Source: Neonectria sp. B-13 (lineage: Eukaryota > Ascomycota > Sordariomycetes > Hypocreales > Nectriaceae). Taken from it: a DNA stretch of 64,000 nt. The stretch is taken from NCBI GenBank assembly GCA_002682825.1, contig NOKP01000007.1, positions 1-64,000 of the forward strand, in the 5' to 3' direction. Every line of letters starts with the position of its first letter. Positions within the stretch are counted from its first letter, which is position 1. The notes beneath the pieces were generated by a model. The model saw only the letters and a program-made list of their open reading frames with translations. It did not search any database and was not told the origin of the DNA. Position numbers and translations under genes: made by a program. Of the stretch, positions 11,915-22,050 are shown piece after piece.

Positions 11915-13228
11915 ATGCCTCTCTCAATGTTCATCGCCTCTAGGAGTTCACGCCACCGAGTTGCCGCAATCGCTCTCTACCGTGCTCTCATCAAAACCAG
12001 CAAAGACATTGTGCTCCCCAAAGACCTGCAGCCTTCAGGCCCCGTTCACCCTATCGTTCACTTGATCAGAAAGCGGGTTGGCAAGAACAAAACCTACACC
12101 AGCCTACGGCTTGTGTACGCTGCGATGACCGCTGGATACAAGGTGTGCTTGCCGTTTTTGAAGAATTGCCTGCCTGAAGCTAATGTTGGATTGCCTCAGT
12201 TTCTCACCATGTTCACCAAAGCCCAGGATTCCAGCACCCCTGAATACACCATGATCGTCGAACATTTGCGCAAACGCGCCGACGAAGCTGCACTGTCTCG
12301 CTCAAAACTCCCGCCCCAGAAACCACGGAGGTCATGGGAAAGAAACCCGCCACTTCTCACCAGAATCTCCCACCCCGACGCACCCCCAAAGTACATCTCA
12401 ACAGTCCGCCCTAGACCCAAGTCCGAATTCAATGGCGAGAGAAAAGTACCCGTCTTCGGCGCCACAGCCGAGGGTTTGCCTTATCTCCGGGTGCAAAAGC
12501 CCCAGCCGCGCCTCCTATCCATGACCATACACAAAAAGCAAAAGGTGTTCGTAGGAAAAGGGAGGAAGCTTGAAGAGATTGACGAAGTGCACATGCCAGC
12601 TGCTGAACAAGAGGACAACTGGGAGAGATTGGTGCAAACGGAATTGAAAGCGGCAGGAATGGAGAAAGAAGAAGCCGCCCATGATGGCCCATTCGGCGGT
12701 TACCAACGGAGCCAGGTACTATCAAGGATGTGGCATATGAATCGGATGACGAAGACGTGGAAAGACTGGGTTGCACGGGGTAGCGCATTGCACCAGATCG
12801 CGGAGGAGGAGAGGATTCTGGCAGAGAAGGAGAAACAAATTGCCGAGGGACTGCAAGGGGGTGTCGCAGACGTCCAGAGCGTCCAAGACGAGCTCGATTC
12901 CATCACAACCAAGATACTTGAGAAGAGACGGGATATGGCGGAGGCACAGGCACCAGCCCAACTGCCAACTCCCGTGGTGGATCCCTTTGTGGCTCCAGCG
13001 TGGCGTGCGGTAGTGAAACGCGACGAAGAACGAATTCTAGGACAAAACAGTCGTCAAGCATTCAACCGCCAGGAACGACGCGAACCCAACGGTAACCGAG
13101 GCCAGGTACGCAGTGATACCCGCAGGGGAGGGGGTGAACGCGGCCCCAGAAAGCCAAGCGAGAACAGCCAGAAGGACGATTCAAATATGGACCCCTTTGA
13201 AGCGATGATAAGGAAAACAGCTAGGTAG
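11915..13228 (+). CDS. Complex1_LYR-type (LYR motif) protein, unusually long, 437 residues
   Basis: This is a single-exon gene starting at the ATG at 11915. Near the N-terminus (about residues 18-33) is an LYR-type motif, VAAIALYRALIKTSK, followed by helices with basic residues, as in LYRM proteins. These are small mitochondrial factors that bind acyl carrier protein and help build complex I, complex II, Fe-S or mitoribosome parts. Classic LYRM proteins have about 80-130 residues. Here the motif is followed by about 300 more: a Pro/Arg-rich linker, a helical charged segment with coiled-coil character (EEERILAEKEKQIAEG, about 298-315), and a Gln/Asn/Arg/Gly-rich tail. The first residues (MPLSMFIASRSSRHR) are basic and could act in mitochondrial targeting. 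The tail is typical of fungal-specific versions. The client is unknown. The LYR call rests on one motif plus the helical context. Confidence 0.65.
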   Translation: MPLSMFIASRSSRHRVAAIALYRALIKTSKDIVLPKDLQPSGPVHPIVHLIRKRVGKNKTYTSLRLVYAAMTAGYKVCLPFLKNCLPEANVGLPQFLTMFTKAQDSSTPEYTMIVEHLRKRADEAALSRSKLPPQKPRRSWERNPPLLTRISHPDAPPKYISTVRPRPKSEFNGERKVPVFGATAEGLPYLRVQKPQPRLLSMTIHKKQKVFVGKGRKLEEIDEVHMPAAEQEDNWERLVQTELKAAGMEKEEAAHDGPFGGYQRSQVLSRMWHMNRMTKTWKDWVARGSALHQIAEEERILAEKEKQIAEGLQGGVADVQSVQDELDSITTKILEKRRDMAEAQAPAQLPTPVVDPFVAPAWRAVVKRDEERILGQNSRQAFNRQERREPNGNRGQVRSDTRRGGGERGPRKPSENSQKDDSNMDPFEAMIRKTAR

Positions 13229-13529
13229 ACACTGTACCAAATATTGTATGAACATATACCCAAATCATTTGCAACGGAGTTGGGTAGACAACTAGATATT
13301 TCAGGGGAAGATAGATAGTTACGTAAACTAGGCAATATGGCCGCTATGATATTCATGCTTTTGGTTCTTACTACTGCGCTATGCGAAAAGAGAAAAAAAG
13401 ACAATTGGTATATCCAAAACCCCAAATTCCAGACAAAAAAAAAGACCATACATTTTTTGTCGTATACATCATTCAAAGAGGCCTTGTTTTCCCCAAGCCT
13501 CCATCAGGGACTTCTTCCTGGCGATTCCA
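13229..13529. other. Convergent 3' intergenic region
   Basis: These 301 bp lie between the stops of the LYR gene (+) and the kinase gene (-). They are A/T-richer than the flanks, with an A run at 13434-13442. They probably contain both 3' untranslated ends and polyadenylation signals; no gene is seen. Confidence 0.55.
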
Positions 13530-15905
13530 TCAACTCTGCATTACCTCGAGCCGTTGGATGGACTGGTTCGACTGGTTCGACTGATTCGATTGGGCACGGG
13601 GTCGCATCATCCGCAGGGCCTTGGCTCTCTTGCTATCGTTGGCGACTTCGGCCCAACTCTTCGCGGGCTGGAGCGAGGGCACTCGCGCCAAATCGCCGTT
13701 TTCGCTGGCCAGGTCTGACCTGGCCGTCCTTGGCGAAGACATAACGGAGAGGGGCATCGACAGAGCAGGGCTGCTTGGTTCAGACGGCAGAGAAGGCTGC
13801 TCGGGGGTTGATGCTCGTTCAATCCGAGGGGTAGGCCTCTCAGGAAGCCGGCCCCATTGTGGCTTCTTGTTCTCGTCCAAGGAAAAGGAGTTGCGACCTA
13901 CTGCCGGACTGTTCTGGAGGGGAGTTGGCGTTGTCTCGACGCTCTGGCGGGAGAAGACTGACGACGCCATGCTACTGTCGGTCAGACTCTGGTCCCGATT
14001 GAGGTTTGGTGTCTCGCTGCGGCTGGGAGTTATAGGCAAAGGTAGTTTGGAGCCAGAGCCGCGGGAACGGAGCTGGTATCCGGCCATGTTGGGGAAGCTC
14101 GGCGAGCGGGAGGTTGGGCGGTCGATGGGTCCGCGGGGGATAGCAGCATCACCGATGGGTCGCGGAGCGTATATCTGTTGCTGCGCAAGCGGCGACCGGC
14201 TATCAATCGAAAACCGCTTAGCCGAGCGAGATCCCGGCTGGAGCGGTGGCCTCGCGGCCGGTGTAGTGGGCGTCGATCGCGGCTTCGGCGTCTGCCCGAG
14301 ACCGTTGTTCGTCAGGGGAGACCCAACGGTGCTACTCCGATTAGCTCTCGGTAGGGTGGGCCGGGCCGGACCGCGTCCGGAGCTCCTTTTGTGGTCTATG
14401 CTTTCAGCCTCCAGCTTCCGGCACCTCCCCTCGGCTTCGTTCAACTTGGCTTGAAGCTGTGAGATTGTGTGCAGATGCGCCTTCCGTTCATGCTCGAGAC
14501 GTAGTTCGTACGTTGTATCTCTTCCTTCCAACTCCTCAATCCTTTTCCTCTGACGTTCATTCTCCTTCCGAAGACTTTCCAAGGCGACGAATTTCCTATC
14601 CCACTTGTTCTCCACCCAAGATATCGGGCGCTTGCAGCACTCGCCGTGATAGATCTGGTGTATGCCACCAAGCATGGAGAGCTTGTCGTCGATCTTTTCT
14701 ACGGAAAGTCGGTTCCGTGGGTTTGACGTGATCATGCGAGAGATCAAGTTGACGACCGGTCGTGGCCTCACTGTCTCCTGGCCTTCAAAGGTGAACATGA
14801 AGGGGGGCGTCACCAGGGCATGAGATGTAAGGTTCTCGAGGTGGGCTTTTAGTTTCTCCTCGCGGGTGCGCAATTGATCTTCTCGGGTCTGTCTAGACGA
14901 GTATTTCAGTACCTCGTCAAAGTCGGCCAGTCGGACATTGTAAAGCACAGTAGCTATGTTGAGGAACACGAGTCCCAGGGAGTAAATATCAGAAAGCTGC
15001 ATGCTAGACCCGTAGTCGGCGTAGAGCTCTGGAGCTCGCCACCTCTCTGTTCCCGGTAGGCCCTCTGTCGTAGTCTGATCCTGCTCACTCACATCTCGCG
15101 ATATACCAAAATCGGCTAGGTATACGCGATCAGCTTTGAGGAGAATATTGGAGGGCTTGATGTCAAGGTGACGAACGTCATTGGCGTGACAGTGGGCCAT
15201 GGCGCGGGAAACACAGCCGATGACGTTGCGGAGGAATTCGAGGGGGCATTTGGTGTGGCAGTCGAGACCCTGGTTCTCGGAGTTCGGCTCTATAGCACTC
15301 AAATCTTTGAGGTCAAGGGCATTGAGTCGTTCGATGATATCCTCGCGATCCCCTTCGCCGAGGCGCAGGGACTCTAGGTCTTCTAGCAGGATGCTCAGGT
15401 TGCAGACGGCGGCGGGCCAGATGAGCAAGCACAACTCGTGGCTGCGAGGCGCATAGGTGGCAACGAGCTTGACGACGTGGCGGTGGTCGAGCTTCTTCAT
15501 TGTCAAGCTCTCCTGGCGCAAATCATCGATGGTGAAGCCGCGGCGGCGGGGGATGCGCTTGCGGGCGAGGCGCACAGAGCCATAAGTCACCTCCTCGACG
15601 CGGCCGAAAGCGCCATATCCGAGATCGTCGAGCTTAACAAGTTTGCCGTCGAATCGCTTAGCTTCGGGGCCGCTGAAGAGGGGTTTGTTTCTGTGGGGGT
15701 TTTATTGTTAGAATCCTGGCAATGGGGGAGACATGACGGGAGACTTGAGGGAGGCGACGTACATGCCGGGCCAGTTCTCATCGTTGTCCCAAGCATCAAT
15801 GATCCTGCGCTCGTCGAGCTCGCGCTCAAGCTCCCAGAAGCGGCTGTAGGCTAGGGTCGGGTCCGCTTGCCCGACACGAGTCCATCCTCGGACCCAGTCG
15901 CCCAT
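13530..15905 (-). CDS. Serine/threonine protein kinase with HLD catalytic loop, 767 residues
   Basis: Two exons: 15763-15905 and 13530-15690, with a 72-bp intron at 15691-15762 (donor GTACGT, acceptor CCACAG). The upstream frame has no other ATG, which fixes the start at 15905 (MGDWVRGW). The kinase domain starts near residue 65: Gly loop LGYGAFGRVEEV (71-82), beta-3 Lys in ARKRI (about K92), alpha-C Glu in LRQES (about E108), catalytic loop HLDIKPSNIL (about 222-231), DFG (about 241) and APE in RAPELYAD. The usual HRD is HLD here. An insert of about 50 residues (EDLESLRLGEG to LDCHTKC) precedes helix E. After the kinase domain come a coiled coil (ELRLEHERKAH onward) and a long Ser/Pro/Arg-rich disordered tail ending in NQS repeats. 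The domain boundaries suggest an active, fungal-specific kinase. No substrate can be named. Confidence 0.87.
13556..13591 (-). repeat. In-frame Asn-Gln-Ser codon repeat at the kinase C-terminus
   Basis: Near-tandem copies of a 9-base unit on the minus strand encode NQSNQSNQSNQS just before the end of the kinase. The period is a multiple of three, so length changes would keep the frame. Confidence 0.7.
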
Positions 15906-16779
15906 GTTTTTGTCGCAGAAAGGGTCGGAATGGATTGAAGCGAAGACGGCGGCCGATGTGTAGGAGAAATGTGGGATGGAATCCAAGAACAGTAGGGGAG
16001 GTTTGACGATGGAGAGGCGCGCAGGAGATCAAGGATCAAAAGATCACGCAAGAGACAGAGCCATGGCTCGACGGAGGCGGGCAACCTCAGCAGCGCGGGT
16101 CGAGAATGAGGTAGTGGAGATGGTTGTCGTAGTGGCGATGGTGGAGGGTGGAAGAGTAAGAGAGGCAGTGGGATGGCGGAGTTAGAGAGACGACCAGCTC
16201 ACATTCCATCTGCTAAGACCGTTTCTCCCTATATTTATTTTTTACGCGGGCCAATTCCCACACAGCTAGGCCCAGTGAAGTACAGCACCTTCCCGCGCTG
16301 CCGGGTTTCCCAGTCCAGTCTGACTGAGGCTGAGCCGTTTCTAATGCAGGGAATTGTATTGATTTCTCCGGACAGTGCGCACAGTGCTAGCAATCCAGTT
16401 ACTCGCCTTTGAGGTGGTGGGGTTGAGGCAACCAGATTACTTGATTACTTAAGTAACCAGCTAGCACAGTAACCTCCAACGGGTGTGTCTAATTACCCCG
16501 CCCACAGCATCCCATCCGCTCCCATCCCCAATCCTCCATGATTCGCATCTCGTTCTGTTTAGCCTATCTTACAGCTGGTGCCCTGTAGTTTGGTGCCCCA
16601 TACAACAGACGAACCACTCCACCGGAGAGGTTGTGTGCCACTAAACAAGTCAAAGTCTGGTACCGGCAAGACGGGATGCGCCAGACCGCATACCGGTACT
16701 TGTTGGTAGATTAACTACAGTATTCCCGCCAACGCTAACGATGCATTGGTAAGCTCTCGAGTCGTCGGGTTCTCAACTT

Positions 16780-16793
16780 GTCGAGTTCTCGAC
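16780..16793. repeat. Inverted repeat GTCGAG-TT-CTCGAC
   Basis: Two exact 6-bp arms surround a TT spacer. Several further TCGAGT or TCGAGTT copies lie at 16757-16803. Such dyads can be sites for dimeric regulators; here the role is unknown. Confidence 0.6.
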
Positions 16794-17043
16794 TTATCGA
16801 GTCCTCGCGTCCTCTCATGGGCCAATAAGGATCCCTCTCTACCATCCAATGCCCTATGAACTTGATGGCAGTATTCGTACTCTGCACAAATACAAGGCCA
16901 ACAGCGCACAGTACGCCATGATTCCTAGTACAAAATCGCCGCTAGCTCTAACCTAAACCCTCCACGGAACGCCGAGCCTGGCGTTGTCCTCCATCTTCCC
17001 CGTCTTCTCCGTCCGTCTTCATCCACATCTCATCTCCATCTCC

Positions 17044-17145
17044 ATGTGCATCTCCATCTGCACATTCGGCTCCATCCCCTTCCACTGTTCACTGTCCATT
17101 ATCACCATCTACACCTCGCCTTTATTCTTCTCCTCGGCCGTCTGA
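17044..17145 (+). promoter_or_regulatory. Possible upstream ORF 1 of the bZIP gene (33 codons)
   Basis: An ATG at 17044 opens 33 codons closed by TGA at 17143-17145, within the pyrimidine-rich stretch upstream of the bZIP gene. It counts as a uORF only if transcription starts upstream of 17044, which the sequence cannot show. Confidence 0.3.
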
Positions 17146-17365
17146 TCATCGCGGTCCCACGTCTCGGCCGCCTCCCGCTCGTCTCCTGAAACCTCCGTCC
17201 GCACCGGGCCTTTGGTATCCATCTCTCCCGCTCCCCACCGGCCGTTGCCGAGTCCTCACCGAAAACCCCGTCGCTTCTCCAGCTTCAGGTCCATCACAGG
17301 GCTTTTTCTTCCAAGCATAGCCCAACCGTCTGTCTCTTTTTCTCCGGGCCGGTACCTCTACCTTG

Positions 17366-17452
17366 ATGCGGGAAACCCCAAGGGTATCCCCGCAACAAAT
17401 CCTACGTTCCATGTCCCGATTTGGTGTAACTTCAAGCAGCATAATCCTCTGA
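17366..17452 (+). promoter_or_regulatory. Possible upstream ORF 2 of the bZIP gene (28 codons)
   Basis: An ATG at 17366 opens 28 codons ending with TGA at 17450-17452, only 78 bp before the bZIP start at 17530. It lies close enough to be in the leader in most transcript models. Upstream frames are known to control translation of fungal bZIP regulators such as GCN4/cpc-1; this gene is not of that type, so the analogy is loose. Confidence 0.4.
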
Positions 17453-17529
17453 GCCACCAAGTGGACAGGGTTGAGCAACGCTTTACGCACTCGGCGTCAC
17501 TCAACTCGGTCCCGAACGTGATTGAAACC

Positions 17530-19532
17530 ATGACCTCATCCCGAACGGACCCTGTTCCACCGACGCTCTCTCATGAAGTTCAACCCGAGGGTCAACTACA
17601 CAGCATGCCACTGCCGTCTCGCAAAGCCGCTACCCCAGCTACAACGCGAAAGAGATCCGAGACCTCGGACGATGGCGATGAGAGAGCCGGAAAGAAAAGG
17701 TCAAGGGGTCGGCCTCGTCTTGACACCAAGGACGAAACGGCTGCGGACGTGAGTATCCTTCTGATCATTCCTTCGCCAGCCATAAGCTACCATCCCCTTT
17801 GATATATATATCCCTCTAACATGACATCAAGCGTCGCCGCACGCAAATCCGTCTAGCGCAGCGCGCATACCGGAATCGCAAAGATACCGCCATCGACACA
17901 CTGAAACTGAAAGTCAAGGAACTTGAACAAGCCAACGAAAACATGGGCAAGGAGTTTATGAGCTTCTCGGACTTTGTTCTCCAACAGGGGATGCTCCATG
18001 GCTCGCCTGAAGTCGCCAAGCGCTTGAACAATGCCACCCGCAAGTTCCTTTCTCTTACACGCAAAGCCTCCGAGGACGCGTCTACTGATGCCGATGCCGA
18101 TGCCGATGCCGAAGCTTATGCCGATGCCGATGCTAATTGCGCTTCCAATCTCGTTGTTGAGCAGCGTAGCCAGCAGCGTGGCGCGAAGAAGAGCTCCAGT
18201 ACGTCTACATCATCCAGTAACGTAAACTCAACGCCCAACACCGATTGGAGTACTGAGGAGGCCAGCCTCCACAGTGCCCAAGAGCTATCGGATCCGTTTC
18301 AACAATTCAGTCCCTTGGATCAAATGCCAGTCAACTCCATTACCCAACCCAGCATGAAAGACGCGAGTTTTCCCGTGTTAAACACCCAGGCCCAGGTTTC
18401 TCTCTTCACCAACCCTTTTGCTCAACCACCCTTTTTGGACCTCCCAGCACCCTCTTCCTTTGCGTCACAAGAACGGAGTTTTGGGCGCCGTCTTCAGAGA
18501 GCGACCGTGGAGGCTGGCCTTAGACTAGCTTCGATGCAGAACCCTCCCCCCGATCGCTTTATGGCGGTATTCAGTTTCTGTCTGCAGTTCGAGAACAGGC
18601 AAGAGATAATCCAGCGCTTATCTCTAGTTCTCGACAGCACAGCGCAGGAGACGTTGAATAACTGGAAGTTTCCATTCACCAATCTCGGCGGGGCTGGAAT
18701 GTTCTTCCCCGGCTGTGAAGGAAACGAGAGGGTTCCGGAGCAGGGTCCCATGGGCAGCGAGATACCAATTGGGAATCAGGGTCTACCGGAGCCCTTCAGG
18801 CCCAGCGAGATGACCGGTTTCTCCATGGGCCCCTTCGGTCGGGAAATCGAGTTCACAAAGGACATGCGCGTTGATCATCGGATGCGGATGCTCCATCCGG
18901 GCTTCGAGGGAGACTTCTTTGATGCGGACGAGGTGGAAACCTACTTGCGTCAACGGGGCATTATCATCCCTGCGAACAAAGATTTCGTTGATGCCGAAAT
19001 TGACCTCGCGGTGTTCGAAAACCCTCCAGAGATGAGGCTGGGGCCGGTTGGCTGTGGCAGACAGGGCTTCTTTGGGCGGCCAATGCCGACTCCAGCCCCT
19101 CAGAACTACTTACCTCTATACTCGAACAGCGTTGACGCTACTGGAAATATGTGGCCAGGGTCACTTCCGCACTCTACGAGCCCATTGTCAACTCAGAATT
19201 CACATATGGGCTCCTTAGTTTCTGACATACCTACTATGGGCTCAGCAAACCAATTCGACCAATCGGTTACATCATTCGAGGAGACTCCCAATTTGCATTG
19301 GCGGGCGTGGGAGACAGATACGACTTCAAATTGGACGAAGACGAAAGTAACGCTCGACGTGAATCGTCTTGTGACTGGTAAGACAAGAGCTCGCTCTCAT
19401 GGTAACCGTTTCATATGCTGACTCTTTCTAGAATTGACCGGCATGGCAGTCTGCCTGGGCCGTAGTCCTGGTGTGAGGCCCAAAGATTTACACAAGGCGG
19501 TTAGAATGTCCATCATCTTACAGGGACATTGA
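17530..19532 (+). CDS. bZIP transcription factor, 621 residues
   Basis: Three exons: 17530-17748, 17832-19377 and 19432-19532. Intron 1 splits the bZIP domain. Joining GCGGAC to CGTCGC restores the basic region RRRTQIRLAQRAYRNRKDT (about 74-92), preceded by KKRSRGRPRLD. A short leucine zipper follows (LKLKVKELEQANENMG). The last intron (donor GTAAGA, branch TGCTGAC, acceptor CTAG) reads across an apparent stop at 19421. With it the protein ends in VTELTGMAVCLGRSPGVRP and then KDLHKAVRM, a C-terminal pattern seen in fungal bZIP proteins of this class, which supports the splice. Residues 108-200 are low-complexity, including an Asp-Ala run from GATGCC repeats. The start at 17530 is the only in-frame ATG before the domain. 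It should act as a nuclear DNA-binding dimer. Targets are unknown. Confidence 0.88.
18087..18132 (+). repeat. GATGCC hexamer repeat encoding Asp-Ala in the bZIP gene
   Basis: Four perfect GATGCC units lie at 18087-18110. A variant GAAGCTTATGCC and two more units follow. They encode DADADADAEAYADADA, an acidic low-complexity segment after the zipper. Confidence 0.85.
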
Positions 19533-20106
19533 ACCTGACTTGTTGTGTGGGCTTGGGCCTTATCTACCTAGGAAGTTTGGCGCGGAGTAGTGGGTTTAAA
19601 AAGGGAAAGCAATAGTGATCTCGGGGTCGAGCCGGACACGATCTATGAGGATTGGATGATAGCTACTGCTTTGAGCGTTGGTAATATTGATACCCGGGGA
19701 ACGATCGGTGTTAGATCCAAATTGGATATTGCGGCATAAGCTACTCGTTTCAAACACATGCACCAGAGTAACATTTTATTGTGTTGTCTGCTGTGTGTTG
19801 GCCACTGCGCCGCTTTAGTGTATCTAGTGATATTGACTAAGGCTAGAAAAGAAAAGAAAAAAACGGTAAACTCATGCAGCAGATATATGACGAGCCCGGT
19901 GAGGAGTGTCACTGAAATAAACGACTACATTGTCGTGAGAATATGATCTCGCCAGATTCAATTATTGATGTGTAGACTATAGGGTAGGGGGGTTATTAGT
20001 AGTGGGGTCGCCCGCGATAACGCGATGCTACACAGCCAACTCGAGTCTTTTGAACGGTTTCTGATAGACTCCAGAGCAAAATAACCAGTGTTAAAGGCGC
20101 AAAACC
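19533..20106. other. Intergenic between the bZIP and asparaginase genes
   Basis: These 574 bp hold the 3' end of the bZIP transcript and the promoter of the asparaginase gene (same strand). The sequence is A/T-richer than the asparaginase exon, with an AAAAGAAAAGAAAAAAA run near 19847-19863. No gene is seen. Confidence 0.5.
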
Positions 20107-21531
20107 ATGGAATACCAATCCCAAGACACCCAGCGCCCCAGCGTACAGCCTCGGCTCATCATCCACGGCGGGGCAGGCAACATCCGCCGCGAGAACTACC
20201 CGCCAGATAAGTACCAGGCTTATCGCGATGCCCTCATCTCCATCGTACGCCCGCCTTTCTCCTCCACGCCGGGGGCTTATGAGTTGGGGTTGCACTGACG
20301 CGCCAAGAATATATAGGTCAGTAAGACAGACGTGTATATGAACACGCCGGCCTCGGAGAAGATATCTAGCTCCTCGTCAGGCCGTCTGCCGTCGGCGCTG
20401 GACGTGGCTACCTTTGCAGTCCGCCTGCTCGAGGACAACGCCTTCTTCAACAGCGGCCACGGCGCCGTCTTCACCCGCGATGGCCTCAACGAGCTCGAAG
20501 CCTCGGTCATGGTCTCTCGCGGCCACAAGAAGCGCGGCGTGGGCGTCATGGGCCTCCGCCGGGTGCGCAACCCCATCTTGCTCGCGCGCGCCATGCTGCA
20601 GCACGGCGAAGACGACCTCCAGCCGCAGGCCAGAGACGGAGGTGGCCGAGACGGAGGCGGCCTCGACGTGCCCTCGGCGCAGGGCCACACGCAGATTTTC
20701 GGCGACGCGGCGGAGCAGCTGGCCGCGCAGTACGGGCTGGACCTCGTCGACGAGGGCTACTTCTTCACGCAGCAGCGCTGGGATGAGCATCTCCGGGCGT
20801 TGCAGCGCGAACACGAGGGCTCCGGCCGGGCGACATGGAGCGCTGCCGAGTACCTGCCTCAGGGCACATGCGGCGCCGTGGCCCTGGATGAGGACGGCGT
20901 GGTGTGCGTGGCGACAAGCACGGGCGGCATGACGAACAAGCTGACGGGGCGCATCGGCGACACGCCCGTCGTCGGCGCGGGCTTCTGGGCCGAGGAGTGG
21001 ACCGAGGCCGGCGATCCCACCCGGGGCATCTGGCAGCGGCTCCAAGAAGCCGTCACCGGACCGGGCCCGTCCGTCGCACTCGGCGAAGCGCTCAGAGGCG
21101 CCATAGCAGATTGCCTCCCCACCCCGCAGATGTTCGCCCCATACCAACGCGGTACGACAACGACGAGATCCATGGCGGGATCCGGGACCGGCAACGGCGA
21201 CTCGTTCCTGCGCATCAACGCGCTGCGCACCGTCGCGGCCATGGCGAGATGGAAGCCCGAGACGAGTGCGGCGGCCGTAACGCACGTCGCCGGCCCCGGG
21301 GGAGAGCTCGAGAAGAGCGCCGCTGACCGGTGGGGGCGGACCGGCGAGGGCGAGGGCGGCATTATCGGCATCGAGTGTGCGGTTGTTCGCGATGCAGCTG
21401 GCCGGATTGTCGACGCTCGGTCGGAGATCCTGATGGATTATAACTGCGGTGGCATGTTCAGGGCGTGGATAGACCATGAGGGTAAGCCCGTGATGAGCGT
21501 CTGGACCAACGGTTCCCCAGATGACCTGTAG
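20107..21531 (+). CDS. Plant-type L-asparaginase / isoaspartyl peptidase (Ntn hydrolase), 450 residues
   Basis: Family members cleave themselves before a threonine, which then hydrolyses asparagine or isoaspartyl dipeptides. Two exons, 20107-20244 and 20317-21531, flank a 72-bp intron (donor GTACGC, branch CTGAC, acceptor TATAG). The N-terminus carries RLIIHGGAGNI (about 17-27), the family opening. FNSGHGAVFTRDG follows at about 90. The nucleophile is Thr230 in LPQGTCGAVALD, followed by TSTGGMTNKLTGRIGDTP and VVGAGFWAEE, which form the substrate-binding loop after cleavage. A Gly/Asp/Arg-rich insert (RDGGGRDGGG) sits in the linker before the cleavage site. The length fits a fungal member with extra loops; the usual size is 310-370. 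Third codon positions are strongly G/C, richer than in neighbouring genes. The protein is probably cytosolic, as no signal peptide is seen. Confidence 0.9.
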
Positions 21532-22050
21532 AGTAAGTAACGCGAGGCACGAAAGAGAGCCATGGACAGGGAATGCCATTGTATATTTTCATCTGCACCC
21601 AGTTTTGTAGAAAACAAGAGCTCTCAACATAGATCCCAGCCAAGGGTCTTTCTCTCTTTCACTTCTCTTGCTCATGGTTGGTTCCCTTGCTCCTAGGATC
21701 GTACACAGTCTCATCAGACATGGAGTAATCTGTCGTTTTGCAACAAGCATGGGAACTCCATCGCTAAGCCAGAACCCGTCCTCCCTACCGCCCCGTATTC
21801 TCTCTATAGTACATGGAACGCCGGCCCGATGCGAATGTGGAAGATTAAAACGTCAGCCGACTGTCTTGGTTCGTGGTGATGATAGTTGGCGGTGGTGGTG
21901 GTGGAAAATACAGCCGAGCCTCTTAACTGCGAGAGGCCTGGAAATTGGTATGTGGTGGAGTTGAGAGGGGAGGTGTAGGTATTGTCATTGTTCTTGTATC
22001 GAGCACAATCGCCCGTTGGTCGTCATCTCGGTCCTGTGCAGACTTGTCGT
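21532..22050. other. Convergent intergenic region between asparaginase and TIM17
   Basis: These 519 bp lie between two converging stops and probably contain both 3' untranslated regions. A short GGTGGT run lies near 21889-21902. No gene or RNA is recognised. Confidence 0.5.

Larger units (their letters stand above)
15906..17529. other. Divergent kinase / bZIP promoter region
   Basis: About 1.6 kb separates the start codons of the kinase (-) and the bZIP gene (+). It contains a perfect 12-bp palindrome TTACTTAAGTAA at 16445-16456 and a GTCGAG-TT-CTCGAC inverted repeat at 16780-16793 among several TCGAGT copies. From about 16990 on the plus strand is pyrimidine-rich with TCCATC repeats, typical of a fungal promoter or 5' leader. 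Two short upstream frames before the bZIP start are listed separately. Confidence 0.55.

Noticed and set aside
13621..14454. 277-codon plus-strand frame opposite the kinase tail
   Set aside because: It mirrors the low-complexity coding strand and shows no independent domain or start context.
20377..21579. 400-codon open frame antisense to the asparaginase gene
   Set aside because: It is a by-product of extreme G/C third positions in the sense gene. Its sequence has no domain and the sense protein has clear active-site motifs.
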